A DNA stretch of 64,000 nucleotides from Lyophyllum atratum. Lineage: Eukaryota > Basidiomycota > Agaricomycetes > Agaricales > Lyophyllaceae. Position numbers and translations under genes: made by a program. Each line of letters begins with the position of its first letter. Within the stretch, counting starts at the first letter, position 1. The DNA lies in contig JACGCN010000008.1 in the NCBI GenBank assembly GCA_014905825.1, positions 1,488,001 to 1,552,000 of the forward strand. Direction: 5' to 3'. Below, in pieces: positions 24,901-33,195 of the stretch. The notes beneath the pieces are model-generated. The model was given only the letters and a program-made list of their open reading frames with translations, did no database searches and was not told the origin of the DNA.

Positions 24901-26168
24901 TTATTCCGTGTACAGTTACCATTACAGAGCTCGAAACCGCCGAACTGTTTTTCAAACATGTTATCTCGCAATATGGAATCCCGCGCCAAGTTATCACAGA
25001 TCGCGATACCCGTTGGAAGAATGACTTTTGGAGAGAAATATGTCGCCTCATGGGAATGACTCGTGCATTAACGACCTCCTTTCATCCGCAGGCTGACGGT
25101 CAAACTGAGATACTCAATCAAACTTTGGAGATAGCGTTGCGAGCATACATCGGCCCATCAAGAGACGACTGGTCTAAATACATCGATTCTCTAGCTCTCA
25201 GTTACAACTCGACTCCGCATTCCGCTACAACGTTCGCACCAGCCTACTTACTACGCGGATACACGCCCATCACCGGTTCGACTATCCTAGCAAGTCAAAC
25301 CACCGTTCCTAGGCCCTCAGAAGAAACAATCGACGACCCCGAGTTACTTCACGAAAAGGCGGCCCTAATGGTGGATCATTTTAATGCGGATCGCACACGA
25401 GCCAAGGACGCGTTACTATTAGCTCAAGTCTATCAAAGGCGCGCGTATAACAAGGGACGACTCACCACGGAATTCGAGGAGGGTGATATGGTGGTACTCA
25501 ATCCGCACTCCTTAGAGTTACTTAAGAAGGAGAAAGGGAGAGGTAAGAAACTTCTAATGAAGTATGATGGTCCTTTTGAAATTCTTCGTAAACTAAGCCC
25601 TGTTACATATCAGCTTCGCATGCCGGCTTCCTATGGAACGCATCCCATCATCAACATCGCTCATCTAGAGCGCTACTTGGTATCCCCCGAAGAATTTGGA
25701 GAACGGCCCTCACGACGCCTCAATCGAGCGGATTTTGTGGAACTTGAAGAATGGGACGTCGACGCGATAGTCAGTGAACGCTTCCAGAAACGAAGAGGTG
25801 GGCGACGCGCTCGGGAATACAAGGTGCGCTTCACCGGATTCGGTCCGGAATCAGACGAGTGGCTAACAGCGGCTGATATGAAAAACGCGCCACTCGTCCT
25901 CAAGGCGTGGAGAGAACACAAAGCAAACTTACACGCGCCTGGGATAGATCACAACGGAAAATTACAGAACGCCGTTGGAACATCACAGGAAGCATCCCCA
26001 AGAGATGAGACGCGCTCTGAACGGTCACAAGGCCATCCGGCTGAGCGGGAAAGCACCGTCGTGGCGCCAGGTGAGGTCATTACACTCTCTGATATATCAC
26101 ACATCCAGGGACGGGCGCGGCGCATGCTACGGGGACAAAGCAATCTAATAGATACGCGTCAAGGGTAG
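18975..26168 (+). CDS. Ty3/gypsy Gag-Pol polyprotein with chromodomain
   Basis: One uninterrupted frame of 2397 residues. In order: an N-terminal Gag region with a Gly/Arg/Asp-rich linker (residues ~240-430); a retrotransposon Gag core (~448-600); one CCHC knuckle, CRHCGSGKHWDNEC (~676); aspartic protease with DSGSD (~860); reverse transcriptase with YIDDIVIF (~1391); RNase H with LYTDACDYG (~1538); the HHCC zinc-binding part of integrase (HAGYHK... CDICQK, ~1885); the integrase core starting at MDFIPELP (~1948); and a C-terminal chromodomain (YKVRFTGFGPESDEW, ~2270). The chromodomain places it among chromoviruses, which steer insertion to marked chromatin. Gag and Pol share one frame with no frameshift, so the ratio must be set by processing or another route. 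The first ATG at 18975 lies 113 bp after the LTR. Confidence 0.93.
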   Translation: MATTIMEDREGTSPLSSSEPSIPVSLTTDRIASNAFFDLPRLIDMTPAIKPDEFLGEPEPTTIDVPTLGAFHLYRSNMELVERRRNGLEIGAEAFNKLFLLNCKVFSRRLLKDIFDHESRLLDLLFSDCLRVHTLDGFAFSIRREHYASVLSILVKVKQKLSDLLLTSGTPIPELPLWGPKGDISEFYFENEFEIIGICFRTEVERYLSIFDEHYNFNTDVPRNPDLATLIEEETPIPEAQGNTRDPPPHLDNQSRNGERQQRFQRMETGGPRTRRTSNIYNQSDSGARALQGRRMQQATARPPTSRMRELLGDMAENHGYGNVDRDRGQSTPVSSASRANRNHRAGGDPPDEDPSDNDEGNDGPPRNFRPPSRFSREGRQGRDENHRRGGGPPGDDGPGGGGGDDGNGGNGYPRRNHPQRDHPQDERRPRTQPEPHFDLKLKFENVPKWDGNTDTIVRWLSKVNNLAKMSVAVFTQLGTVVPRRLEGNAETWYWSLPGDYRDTVEKDWDTLRKCISTYYMNRKWLDKQKARAVRAYYRENGHTRETPSEYYIRKAELLNTVYTLDDSEMILEIMEGAPANWNTVLTTQLYVDVIEFQSAIRFHEDTLMRLDSPRSEKAENYRSPANYRDQPRNNNYNARTNLIGAHKSLEPPKYPKDDSNITRRGSTPEDKGARPCRHCGSGKHWDNECRHAFKSNRAARANLATTSDDASDAQREYDDLYYALDSESEDMTQDFDYSLQTTIESSSTEDLTALEGHFGSTMEQESGDGASGTPSRALNTLCAPYNAKPPLNRRSRRRLAKEINATNYLVRGNNDSGSSGRVIELKKLMARPPGCSFLGSRATQTTATIGGVDLDPITVILDSGSDITLISQKTLESLTLKPKSRLGQKINLIQVTGTSSISGFVDIDLFFHTEDGPIKLSVEAYVVKGMTTPFILGNDFADQYSLSVVREGGEAYITFGDSGRRIKVDNSTSPSLINEDGHAFQIRTQRDLTSIPRNRAHRKSQKIKKLLRHRLANSEVRAAERIVIPPEVSRAVPLRVSFPANSRTLFVERNFEHNSNPEDVYGSADSLISSESPVLHIANFSASPIIIAEGQLLGIARNPKNWLDREDKLSNEQRNAIERHAHLIQSLNDIQASSISSTVSSQTEISSKAQRNATEDDDPLAEEPLEGGPKTSEPPEDPVPASRLLAEVEISKDLTEDQRRQLEEVILRNKRAFGLDGRLGNYDEKVEITMKPNAQPVSLPPFPASPAKREVIDKQMDSWIKLGVIEPSKSPWAAPVFIVYRNGKPRMVIDLRKLNEMVIPDEFPIPKQEDILQALTGSQWLTTLDALAGFTQLTMSDKAAEKLAFRTHRGLWQFRRMPFGYRNGPSVFQRIMQKVLAPYLWIFTLVYIDDIVIFSLTFEDHLKHLDQVFSAIADANITLSPSKCHFAYQSLLLLGQKVSRLGLSTHKEKVDAILDLDVPKTTNELQIFLGMMVYFSAYVPFYAWIAHPLFQLLKKGTDWSWTPLHQEAFNLCKQVLTNAPVRGYAMEGKPYRLYTDACDYGLAGILQQVQPISIRDLRGTRIYDRLLKAYQNNEGIPSLVPSLSKEVDDVPASGKWAESFEDTIVHVERVVSYWSRVLKSAERNYSPTEREALALKEALIKFQPFLEGGDILAITDHAALTWSKTFQNVNRRLLTWGTVFAAYPTLRIIHRAGRVHSNVDPISRLRRRMPISSGPKTDDIRTLTLSNPDDPMKDMYLELGDRFEERLLSVASRFVQAEESCDQAPSAINTDPVSLDFNLALNSIDLPYVTSSSYSVMVSLSKEELNEWVHAYRLDPHFSEVLKDWKGERNWTNPRYPQYHYSDDGLIFFEDWQGNNRLCVPKTLQTTVMNEVHNTVSEAAHAGYHKTYNRLAATHYWPRMSRDLKLFVTTCDICQKTKPRRDPPKGLLQPIPIPSQPFEVVTMDFIPELPNSDGFDNVLVIVDKLTKYGIFIPCTVTITELETAELFFKHVISQYGIPRQVITDRDTRWKNDFWREICRLMGMTRALTTSFHPQADGQTEILNQTLEIALRAYIGPSRDDWSKYIDSLALSYNSTPHSATTFAPAYLLRGYTPITGSTILASQTTVPRPSEETIDDPELLHEKAALMVDHFNADRTRAKDALLLAQVYQRRAYNKGRLTTEFEEGDMVVLNPHSLELLKKEKGRGKKLLMKYDGPFEILRKLSPVTYQLRMPASYGTHPIINIAHLERYLVSPEEFGERPSRRLNRADFVELEEWDVDAIVSERFQKRRGGRRAREYKVRFTGFGPESDEWLTAADMKNAPLVLKAWREHKANLHAPGIDHNGKLQNAVGTSQEASPRDETRSERSQGHPAERESTVVAPGEVITLSDISHIQGRARRMLRGQSNLIDTRQG

Positions 26169-26331
26169 CAAACACGAGGCGCAACAAAAACAACGAATAC
26201 GGCTCTTCACCCGGTCATCTACTTTATTTAAACGGTCTACTTTACTTCTAGGGAACTTCAGAACAGCCTCGTTCAACCCACTCTCGCAATCAGCCTCTTA
26301 TCAACCAACTCTCAGCTACCTCTTGCTCAGC

Positions 26332-27120
26332 ATGCCTTCCGTGCACTCCACCGCCCTCACATTTGTCGCAAGCCCCACGATGCGCCAGATCGAAGCCATT
26401 ATCCGGGACCCCTTCCTTAAATCTCTATTTCGCGGCGCCATCGCGTCCCCCTTGCTCGATTATCAGTTTAACCCCCTCGACATCATCCCTCACCTCGACC
26501 ATGGAGCAACCTCGTATACTCTCAATCCGCGAGTCGCAACATCGCTATGGTCGCTCATGACCAAGATGGCTCAAGTAGTGCACTGCGCCGCCCACGATTT
26601 CGACCCCTACACTTCCAGCCAGGAACTTCCTATCACACTCCCTCGCGACCGTCTCAAGTCACTCCAACTTTCCACTCCTACCTTATCTTATGTCCTCGCT
26701 TTTCCGCACCGAAACCCTCTTTTGGACGCCTTCGCCTCCATGGAACAACTTCGATTCCGTCTGCAACTCGTCCAACACATCGCGTGCAGCTACCTGGTAT
26801 GGATTGGGAAGGGAATCGAGCGTAGCATCGCTCAGGGCATGGCATGCTCTTGGAACTGGGGGGCCTACTGGGGGATACAATGGGAGGAATTTTTAGAACG
26901 ACTGGAGCAGCCCGCTAAGTACATTCCCGTTGTCCCAGTCTATGACAACAAAGCGGTCGACGACTCACTCGCGATGATCCTCCACCCTTCCCTTTCGACC
27001 CCGGCCCTTCGCGCCAACAGCATCTATAACGGACGCATACCGATCAGAGGCGGCCCCGTAACCGTGGATTTCCCTCTCGCCGAGTCGGCGGACGATTTCG
27101 CGCATCTCTTCTTGAACTAA
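26332..27120 (+). CDS. Extra ORF after pol in the Ty3 element, unknown product
   Basis: This open frame encodes 262 residues beginning MPSVHSTALTF and ends 243 bp before the 3' LTR. It lies on the same strand as gag-pol, 163 bp after its stop, in the position where env-like genes sit. The translation looks like a soluble globular protein: mixed hydrophobic and charged residues, many Trp, Tyr and Pro (MACSWNWGAYWGIQWEEF). No signal peptide, transmembrane segment or furin-type site is visible, so it does not look like an envelope protein. I do not recognise the family. It has no introns and no internal stop, suggesting that it is maintained with the element. Expression would need a subgenomic transcript, reinitiation or its own promoter. 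Confidence 0.65.
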   Translation: MPSVHSTALTFVASPTMRQIEAIIRDPFLKSLFRGAIASPLLDYQFNPLDIIPHLDHGATSYTLNPRVATSLWSLMTKMAQVVHCAAHDFDPYTSSQELPITLPRDRLKSLQLSTPTLSYVLAFPHRNPLLDAFASMEQLRFRLQLVQHIACSYLVWIGKGIERSIAQGMACSWNWGAYWGIQWEEFLERLEQPAKYIPVVPVYDNKAVDDSLAMILHPSLSTPALRANSIYNGRIPIRGGPVTVDFPLAESADDFAHLFLN

Positions 27121-27363
27121 CATGGGCACTTAGTAGCGTCGCCACTGTAAATAAATGTACTAATACTTACCTGACCCCGATTCCTTTACCTATGCAACTC
27201 CTCTATCATATTTATCTACCATCTTCCTTTGATAACCCCGCGTTTTCACGACATTTACGACCTTTCCTCTTTGTTCTTTCGTCTCTCGAGATTCGCACTT
27301 TAAATATTTATCTTCCTTGTATATCTTTCAAGATTCATTAGTGCGTCGAAACTGGGGGGGCTA

Positions 27364-28031
27364 TGTTATGGGAAGTAGTACAAATACTTGCCTTAGACTA
27401 TGGCCTCGTCAATAATAGTTTAGACGCACTTAGAATTAACAAAGAGATTGAAACGCGCTGATAAGAAGTTCTATCTTATCTCAACGCGTCCCGGATCAAT
27501 CTCGTGATGACAGGGACTTGTGAGAATCCGAGTAATTGTTCAGCGGTACCTCGGATCTCGGGAACCGCCAAACGCCGGATGTTTGTTTGGCAACAGCCTC
27601 AGACGGCTCCGGCCGCTCGGATGGATCCAACGTGCACGCTCGAGATTCTTCAAGTCCTTTGAAGAATCTTCTAGCAACCACAAGGTGCCGGTTCCTTCCA
27701 AGTCGCCTTGACTCACAGCATAGCCTCGTCAGTAGTATATAAAGGCCTTACTCTACTACTGTATTCTTTACTTTGAATCAATTCCCATTTACCTCTACAT
27801 TTGAGTGATCTTAAGACAAATCTTGCAGGTTGCAAAGGAACGACGCGTTACTACTTATTTAGGAACTAACAGACGTATCTGTTACTTCGCCAATCGTCAG
27901 TAAGACGTTTTGGGATAAGATCACGCATCGGTACTTAGAAACAACAAGACTTTGACGGATCTCTAAATATAGAACCGGAACCGGATATCGTTGCTATCTA
28001 ATCTACCTCAGATTATCGCCGGATCGCAACA
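27364..28031 (+). repeat. 3' LTR of the Ty3 element
   Basis: This 668-bp copy of the LTR at 18195-18862 has A at 27542 and C at 27998 where the 5' copy has G. It is followed directly by the target duplication AAACG and then the remaining outer part of the Harbinger right terminal repeat. Confidence 0.93.
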
Positions 28032-28067
28032 AAACGATCCCAAACGATCCCGTTACTGAACAGGCTC
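28032..28067 (-). repeat. Right terminal inverted repeat of the Harbinger element (outer 36 bp)
   Basis: Read inward from 28067 it begins GAGCCTGTTCAGTAACG. The Ty3 insertion cut the repeat here; its inner continuation is at 18181-18189 on the other side of the retrotransposon. TTA at 28068-28070 is the transposon's target duplication. Confidence 0.85.
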
Positions 28068-28070
28068 TTA

Positions 28071-28549
28071 CGGCTCAAGGCGATGAAGAACCTTCCTTGT
28101 AAGAATACCTGGGAACTTCACTGGGTATGGCGGCTATGAAGGGTTATGGACTCTGAAGTGAGTCCACGTCTTATGTGTTAATTGGACTCAGATGCTTAGC
28201 TATAGCACTGCTTAGCACTAGACTCATTCAAATCAGTAGAGTGCAGCCGTTGCATATCATCTGCTTTCTCCCATTCAAGGTCTCTCCCATTCAAGGTCCC
28301 ATATACACGGAGCTTATGTAGTACTCACACGATGAAACGTGCAATTGTTCCGCGCGGTCGCCGGTCATTCAGGAGTGCCTCACTGCCTGATTATCATGTC
28401 AATGATATGGTCTCTAGTCCGAGCCTATGACTGCCTGATGTGTGATGGAACCTCCGAGACGAGGTTATGAGTAGCTGGGCGAGGAATCATTTCACGTCTT
28501 CCTTTCTCTTCGCTCTCCCTTCGTTCTACCAAACCTCTGCAGGGCTACG
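28071..28549. other. Intergenic region, no gene seen
   Basis: This is host sequence between the Harbinger element and the membrane-protein gene. It includes a short direct repeat (CTCCCATTCAAGGTC twice, near 28269 and 28285). The CT-rich tract at 28494-28530 is probably the start-site region of the next gene. Confidence 0.45.
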
Positions 28550-30239
28550 ATGAGTGTTCCAAGCGTCGACATACAAAAGTTTTCCGACATGTGGGTCTTT
28601 GACGCTTGACTTGGTGGAATTACTGTCGTGCTGAATTACTTTGTAGTCTGGCGGTTAAGGTTCTTATTTATCGCTATCCAGAACAACCCCGGATTGATGG
28701 GCTACTCACACAGCGGTATTACGCGGCGGCTTATGCGCTCCTGGTGTACGATTATCTCATCACTTTACTTGCGGAGGTGAGTCGATCATTAGATGGAACT
28801 TGGAGATTTGACGAATACAAAAGCTGTAGGTGGAGTTCTCGTGGAAGACGGGACAGTCACTGGGTAGGTTAATTTAGCTCTGGATAGATTACGACTCATT
28901 CATATGCATAGCCTCTGTTCTATTCCTCCTGGTTCGAATTTCACTGCCGAGTCCCACCTAGTCCTCGCTGATCGTCTAGACAGAATCGATACGTCAGCCT
29001 TATCTTCTCAACTACAATCCTCCTATGTATGTATCACCCTCATAGATCAGGCATGATTAACGGAGTCGTTCTAGCCTACTTCTTACCATCGTGGACATTC
29101 TCAGTAAGTATTATCATCGCACTAGCATACGTGTTCTTACATCCACATAACAGATGTGCGTTTTCCTTTGCCCCCGCTTGTAGATTCTACCCTCACGCTT
29201 TGCATCAGATGCAATAACTATGCTATTACCGAGTTTGTCTATACCGTGTTGATGTTCACCATCGCTGAAGTGTTCCTCGCTTTACGGTTCGCATATGCAT
29301 TCAAAATCGTGGTGTAACCGCTGACTGTATTTGTAGCGTTTACGTCCTTACCCGCAAGAGTAAATGTCTAGCTGTAATTTCTGTCATTCACATCGTGGCG
29401 CAAATCGGGCTTTCGCTGTACATTATGTCTAGGGGAGGGACAGCTGGTCCGTGGAATTACTTTCTGCATTCGAAGTTTCTCTTTGATATTTCCGTAGAAC
29501 AATACCTAGGGAAACAAATCCCGGTTCCAGGTCTTATTGACGATAACGCATTCCAACGTAAGTTGATCCCCTGAAAGTATGCGTCGCCGCTAATTCCAGT
29601 AGTCTGTGGCCTGCTACCATCAGGAAATGTGTTCGTAGACCGTGGTTTTTTACATGTTTATCGCTCACAATCATGCCAGCGGGACGCTCGATACCGTGTA
29701 CCTCTCACTCGCGCTCAGCTTTGACGCTTTTGTCTTCATTGTTACGATAATCACGACGATAAGGGCCGCTCGAGCACATCCAACCAAGCGTTGGCTAAGG
29801 GTCATACAGCGTGACGGGATCATGTACTTTATGGCGATCTTCTCCTCTACACTCATCTGGGTTATTTTTGGGAAAGTTGCTCGGGTAAGCACTTCATATT
29901 AACAACCCCGAGAACCTCCCTCAGAACATGTCTTTAGGATAGCTTGAAACTCATTAATGCCGCGTAAGTGTCATGTTGACTAAGAGATTTTTGACACTCA
30001 CTCTAGTCTCCATAGACCGGACTTGATGTACGTGTTCACGACAATTTGTTCAGTCTTGTTTGCTAATTCTTTGATTCAGCTTCACAGCCATAATGATTAA
30101 CAGACTCTTTCTCTCCTTGAGGAGGGCCGGCAGAGAGGAGACTGTTCAGCAGCAGTTTCTGGGGAATCATGAACACCGAAGGGAAGAAGTGGAGCTCCAG
30201 ATCATAATTTCACAGCAGATCCTGTCCAGTACGAGGTAA
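28550..30239 (+). CDS. Multi-pass membrane protein with N-terminal DUF6533 domain
   Basis: A short first exon (28550-28590) joins 28647-28776 and 28830-28863, then several more exons up to a stop near 30239; the middle exons (28915-29300) are not fully resolved. Recognisable pieces in order: ALLVYDYLITLLAEVEFSW (the DUF6533 helix, near residue 45), FLLNRYVSLIFSTTIL, FVYTVLMFTIAEVFLALR, VISVIHIVAQIGLSLYI, LALSFDAFVFIVTIITTI and a final IMINRLFLSLRR, giving about six or seven membrane helices. The tail is charged and Gln-rich. These proteins are expanded in Agaricomycetes and have no assigned biochemical role; a receptor-like plasma-membrane function is often assumed but unproven. An in-frame stop at 28608 in the unspliced reading is removed by the first intron, so I see no proof of a pseudogene. 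Confidence 0.6.
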
Positions 30240-31139
30240 CTCATCTCCAAGACGCTCAGAAATGCAGATTTTCACTCTTACATCTTAGATAAGACCATAA
30301 CAATCGCTCAAGGACCTATCTTGATGCTTCAGGTTCCAAGTACGAATATCATATAAGCACTATGTCGAAGCTCGTGCTGCCCTGCGCAAGTGTGTGACGC
30401 ATCTAACTTATTCCATCGGTGCTACTATTGTAATCTGTAGACATAAAGGCCAGTGTATTTGTAGCGAAGCATATTCAACTCTTTCTGCTCCCTTGCATGC
30501 TTAAGTTATAGCCATGACATATTCTTAAGTGTACCTGTAACCTCGCAGACTACTACCTCACCAATTGTCCGTGTTCCGTCCACTGCCAATCATGCAACTT
30601 TCAATATCGTGGCGTAGAAAGAATGTACCGTTCATTAATGAAAAACGAAAAAGATCTCCTCTCTGCACATCCTAAAATTGATATGAAGTGCAGTGTTCCT
30701 AAAGCCCCACTCAAGACTCAGCGTGCGCCATGGTCTGCTTGAGTGAAGTTCAGGCACGCTCGCTGATTAGATCGCGTACCAATCGCGTACACTGGACCAA
30801 ACACTTACTCGTGACTTGCCCATGGCAGGCACGCGTGACTTTGTGTTCGGTGTCAACACCGTTACGGCTCTGACTTGGTGCGCAGTTCCCATAGCATGAT
30901 TCTAGTCACGCCTCCGCAGATAATGGACTGCGTTTAATATCAATAAGTTGGAAATTCTCTACCCTAGCTTGCTTGAAGGCCATCATCTTCATGCGATCTT
31001 ATTCCTGCCGATGCCTGAACGTTCGCTTCGAGTCCGTTGACGACAACATTTCCAGAGTCCTCGTTGTGAGTGGTCTTAACCAGAACGTATATCGTAGCAG
31101 ATTTCTAACACTCCTTGCACACATCAGACTCACCCAAGG
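30240..31139. other. Intergenic region, nothing recognised
   Basis: No exon-like frame was found on either strand. The sequence has unremarkable composition and no repeat that I could match elsewhere in the window. Confidence 0.45.
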
Positions 31140-31395
31140 TTGATTGACCTCCTGTTGAAGGCCGAGGGAAGCTCCGGCTCGCGCATCTACCTCGTTTGTT
31201 TTCTTTGCGGGTTCCTGACCTTGGACTGCCCATTACGCCAAGGTTATCAAGTAGACCATCGATTGCATACCCGCGTCCTTGAATTCGAACATGCTGCTTT
31301 CGAGTCTGTCAGCATTCCTGACAATCATATCAACCCACAGCGCATGGCCAAAATTTGTCTGGTATGTCTTATGTGACCTATGTTGGTAAACAGCC

Positions 31396-33195
31396 TTGGC
31401 TTACGCAGCTATAATTCAGACAGATACGCAACGCCTTGCTGCGGCTAATTCGCCTGCATTTTCGTCCACTTTCAGAGTGGTACTGTCGCCTGATATCTTC
31501 GTACATCCCAAACCCGCAATCAATCGACGAGACCCACTACTCCTCGATACATATCCTACGCAGTTATCGCAGGTATTTTCCGATCTCTGTGATGTGGTCC
31601 TGAAGCGATCCCTTCGGTTACGCGCAGATGAGTTGCTGGCTCGGCATCAAGTCGCCGAACCCCACGTCGACATAGCCCTTGAAGAACGAAAGATGCGTTC
31701 AGAATTTCGATTACTCTGCAGAATGCTCTGGGACCGATATCACCAAGACTTCTCTCCCAAAAATGACAAGTTGTTTGACAGTGCTATCCAGCCATACATG
31801 GCCAAAATCGATGCTAGTTTTTGGGAGTCAAGCACCGCCACCGGGATACAGAACGCGTCTACCTCAATGGACGTAGATCTCATGGCCATCACCCTCGAAG
31901 GGGTAACATTTGACCGCTTCCACGGTGTCGAGAACCAGGCACTCTTAGCACCAACTTCCCAGGGCCCAACCTTTAATGATCTACCGACAGAGACAGCTTG
32001 GAAAATCTTAGACTTTCTCAGGCCGACTTACACCGCGATCGACTTGCTGAGTGTGCAGAGCTATCGCGTACAATGCTGTTCCTTCGCCCAGCTTATGTTC
32101 GTCTCCAAATCATGGTCAGAAATGGTCCCCCCCCTCCTCTACCACACATTGGTGCTGTTTGCCAACCCCCACTCGCTCAACAAACTTGTGGCGGTGTTAC
32201 GATCTTACGGTTCCCTTGTTCGGACGATTATCATCGATGGCGTGGCTTTGGGTTCCGACGACGACGATATGCACATTCAGAGCTGCCGAGAATACATCGA
32301 CCAGTGCTTGAAGCACAGCATCAACCTGAGACATGTTGAATGTTATGGTGACTACCAGGTAGCACTTCGCGACGTCCCTAAGTTGCGTTCGCAAAGCCAG
32401 ATACAGAATCTGGTCCTCAGATTACCGCTTTGGCTCCCTTTTGACGTGTGCAGTGCAATTGGCTTATCACCTTCGAGCTTGGAACGATTGGAGATCTCAC
32501 AATGGCGTCCCCATGCATTGCAACCCGTGCTGGACCCAGCCACATGCCCTCGACTTCCCCGATGCAGGACGATAGATCTGCGAGAAAGTAGCATCGGCGC
32601 AGACCAGGTGTCAGCGCTGTTGTCACTGGCAACGGAAAATGGGCAAAGCTCTTTACGGGACCTATCTCTTATCGACATGTCATTCGACGCCCCGGCGATC
32701 CTTGAGGTTCTTCACGTCAATGAAATATCCACATATCTTACCACGCTACGCATCCAGTTACCACACAGCGTCCAACACGGCGCTGGGATTGACTTCCCGT
32801 TCCAAGTCCTACCGTTGTGCCCCTCCTTGACCGAGTTCTCATATACTTCTCCAACATCGGCCGAGGTATTCCATTACCTTCCACCCTCGCTCCGCGCGTT
32901 GGAGCTTGCCGTCATTCCATCCCCAGTACACATGATCGCTTTCCCACCGGTCGTCAGTTTATCCTCCGTCGAACCATTTATATCCTATATTGAGTCGGAT
33001 CGTGCAGTAAACCTCGAACGCCTTTCAGTTGTACGCCGATTGTTCCACGACTTAAACACCGGCCCCTTCCCATCGATAAGGCTGGCTACCCAACATTGGG
33101 ACTATAACGGAGAGCTTCGAGCCCTCTGCAAACGGAGACATGTTCGGTTCGACTGCGCCTTGACCGTTGGCGAATGTACGAGCAGCCTCGCCTAG
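31396..33195 (+). CDS. F-box-like protein with LRR-type C-terminal region
   Basis: A single open frame runs from about 31396 to the stop at 33195 (about 600 residues) but has no ATG near its 5' end, so an upstream exon is required; the frame at 31140-31370 (ending QRMAKIC) is the best candidate, although the splice phase is unclear. An F-box-like motif starts around 31971: FNDLPTETAWKILDFLRP, followed by FAQLMFVSKSWSEMVPPLLY. Upstream is a helical stretch (ALEERKMRSEFRLLCRML). Downstream are repeated hydrophobic segments of leucine-rich-repeat type (LVLRLPLWLPF, LERLEISQW, SLRDLSLIDMSF). F-box proteins recruit substrates to SCF ubiquitin ligases; this class is very large in Agaricomycetes and its substrates are unknown. 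A 3'-end-type motif lies 170 bp after the stop. Confidence 0.65.
   Translation: MAYAAIIQTDTQRLAAANSPAFSSTFRVVLSPDIFVHPKPAINRRDPLLLDTYPTQLSQVFSDLCDVVLKRSLRLRADELLARHQVAEPHVDIALEERKMRSEFRLLCRMLWDRYHQDFSPKNDKLFDSAIQPYMAKIDASFWESSTATGIQNASTSMDVDLMAITLEGVTFDRFHGVENQALLAPTSQGPTFNDLPTETAWKILDFLRPTYTAIDLLSVQSYRVQCCSFAQLMFVSKSWSEMVPPLLYHTLVLFANPHSLNKLVAVLRSYGSLVRTIIIDGVALGSDDDDMHIQSCREYIDQCLKHSINLRHVECYGDYQVALRDVPKLRSQSQIQNLVLRLPLWLPFDVCSAIGLSPSSLERLEISQWRPHALQPVLDPATCPRLPRCRTIDLRESSIGADQVSALLSLATENGQSSLRDLSLIDMSFDAPAILEVLHVNEISTYLTTLRIQLPHSVQHGAGIDFPFQVLPLCPSLTEFSYTSPTSAEVFHYLPPSLRALELAVIPSPVHMIAFPPVVSLSSVEPFISYIESDRAVNLERLSVVRRLFHDLNTGPFPSIRLATQHWDYNGELRALCKRRHVRFDCALTVGECTSSLA

Larger units (their letters stand above)
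18195..28031 (+). mobile_element. Ty3/gypsy chromovirus-type LTR retrotransposon, near intact
   Basis: The element has two 668-bp LTRs (TGTT...AACA) that differ at only two positions seen (18373/27542 and 18829/27998), a 5-bp target duplication AAACG (18190-18194 and 28032-28036), a single long gag-pol frame with all expected domains and a G-rich polypurine tract just before the 3' LTR (around 27352-27359). An extra ORF sits between pol and the 3' LTR. The element interrupts the right terminal repeat of the Harbinger transposon. Intact frames and nearly identical LTRs point to a recent insertion. Confidence 0.93.
15489..28067 (+). mobile_element. PIF/Harbinger DNA transposon, split by a Ty3 retrotransposon
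   Basis: Terminal inverted repeats start GAGCCTGTTCAGTAAC at both ends (15489 rightward, 28067 leftward) and are flanked by the 3-bp target duplication TTA (15486-15488 and 28068-28070), as expected for PIF/Harbinger. The element carries a DDE_Tnp_4-type transposase gene (plus strand) and a Myb/SANT-like gene (minus strand), the standard two-gene set. Without the inserted retrotransposon (18195-28031 plus one AAACG) it would be about 2.7 kb, and the inverted repeats match over 40 bp with two mismatches. The transposase reading frame is intact, so the element may have been mobile until the right repeat was disrupted. Confidence 0.88.

Noticed and set aside
26332..27120. Envelope gene of an errantivirus-like element
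   Set aside because: The position fits, but there is no signal peptide, transmembrane helix or cleavage site, so the frame is listed only as an unknown extra ORF.
27496..27742. Short ORFs in the Ty3 LTRs as genes
   Set aside because: They lie wholly in the LTR, occur on both strands and are repeated in both copies, so they are incidental frames.
28550..28660. Premature stop making the DUF6533 gene a pseudogene
   Set aside because: The stop is removed by a GT-AG intron (28591-28646) that also restores the frame.
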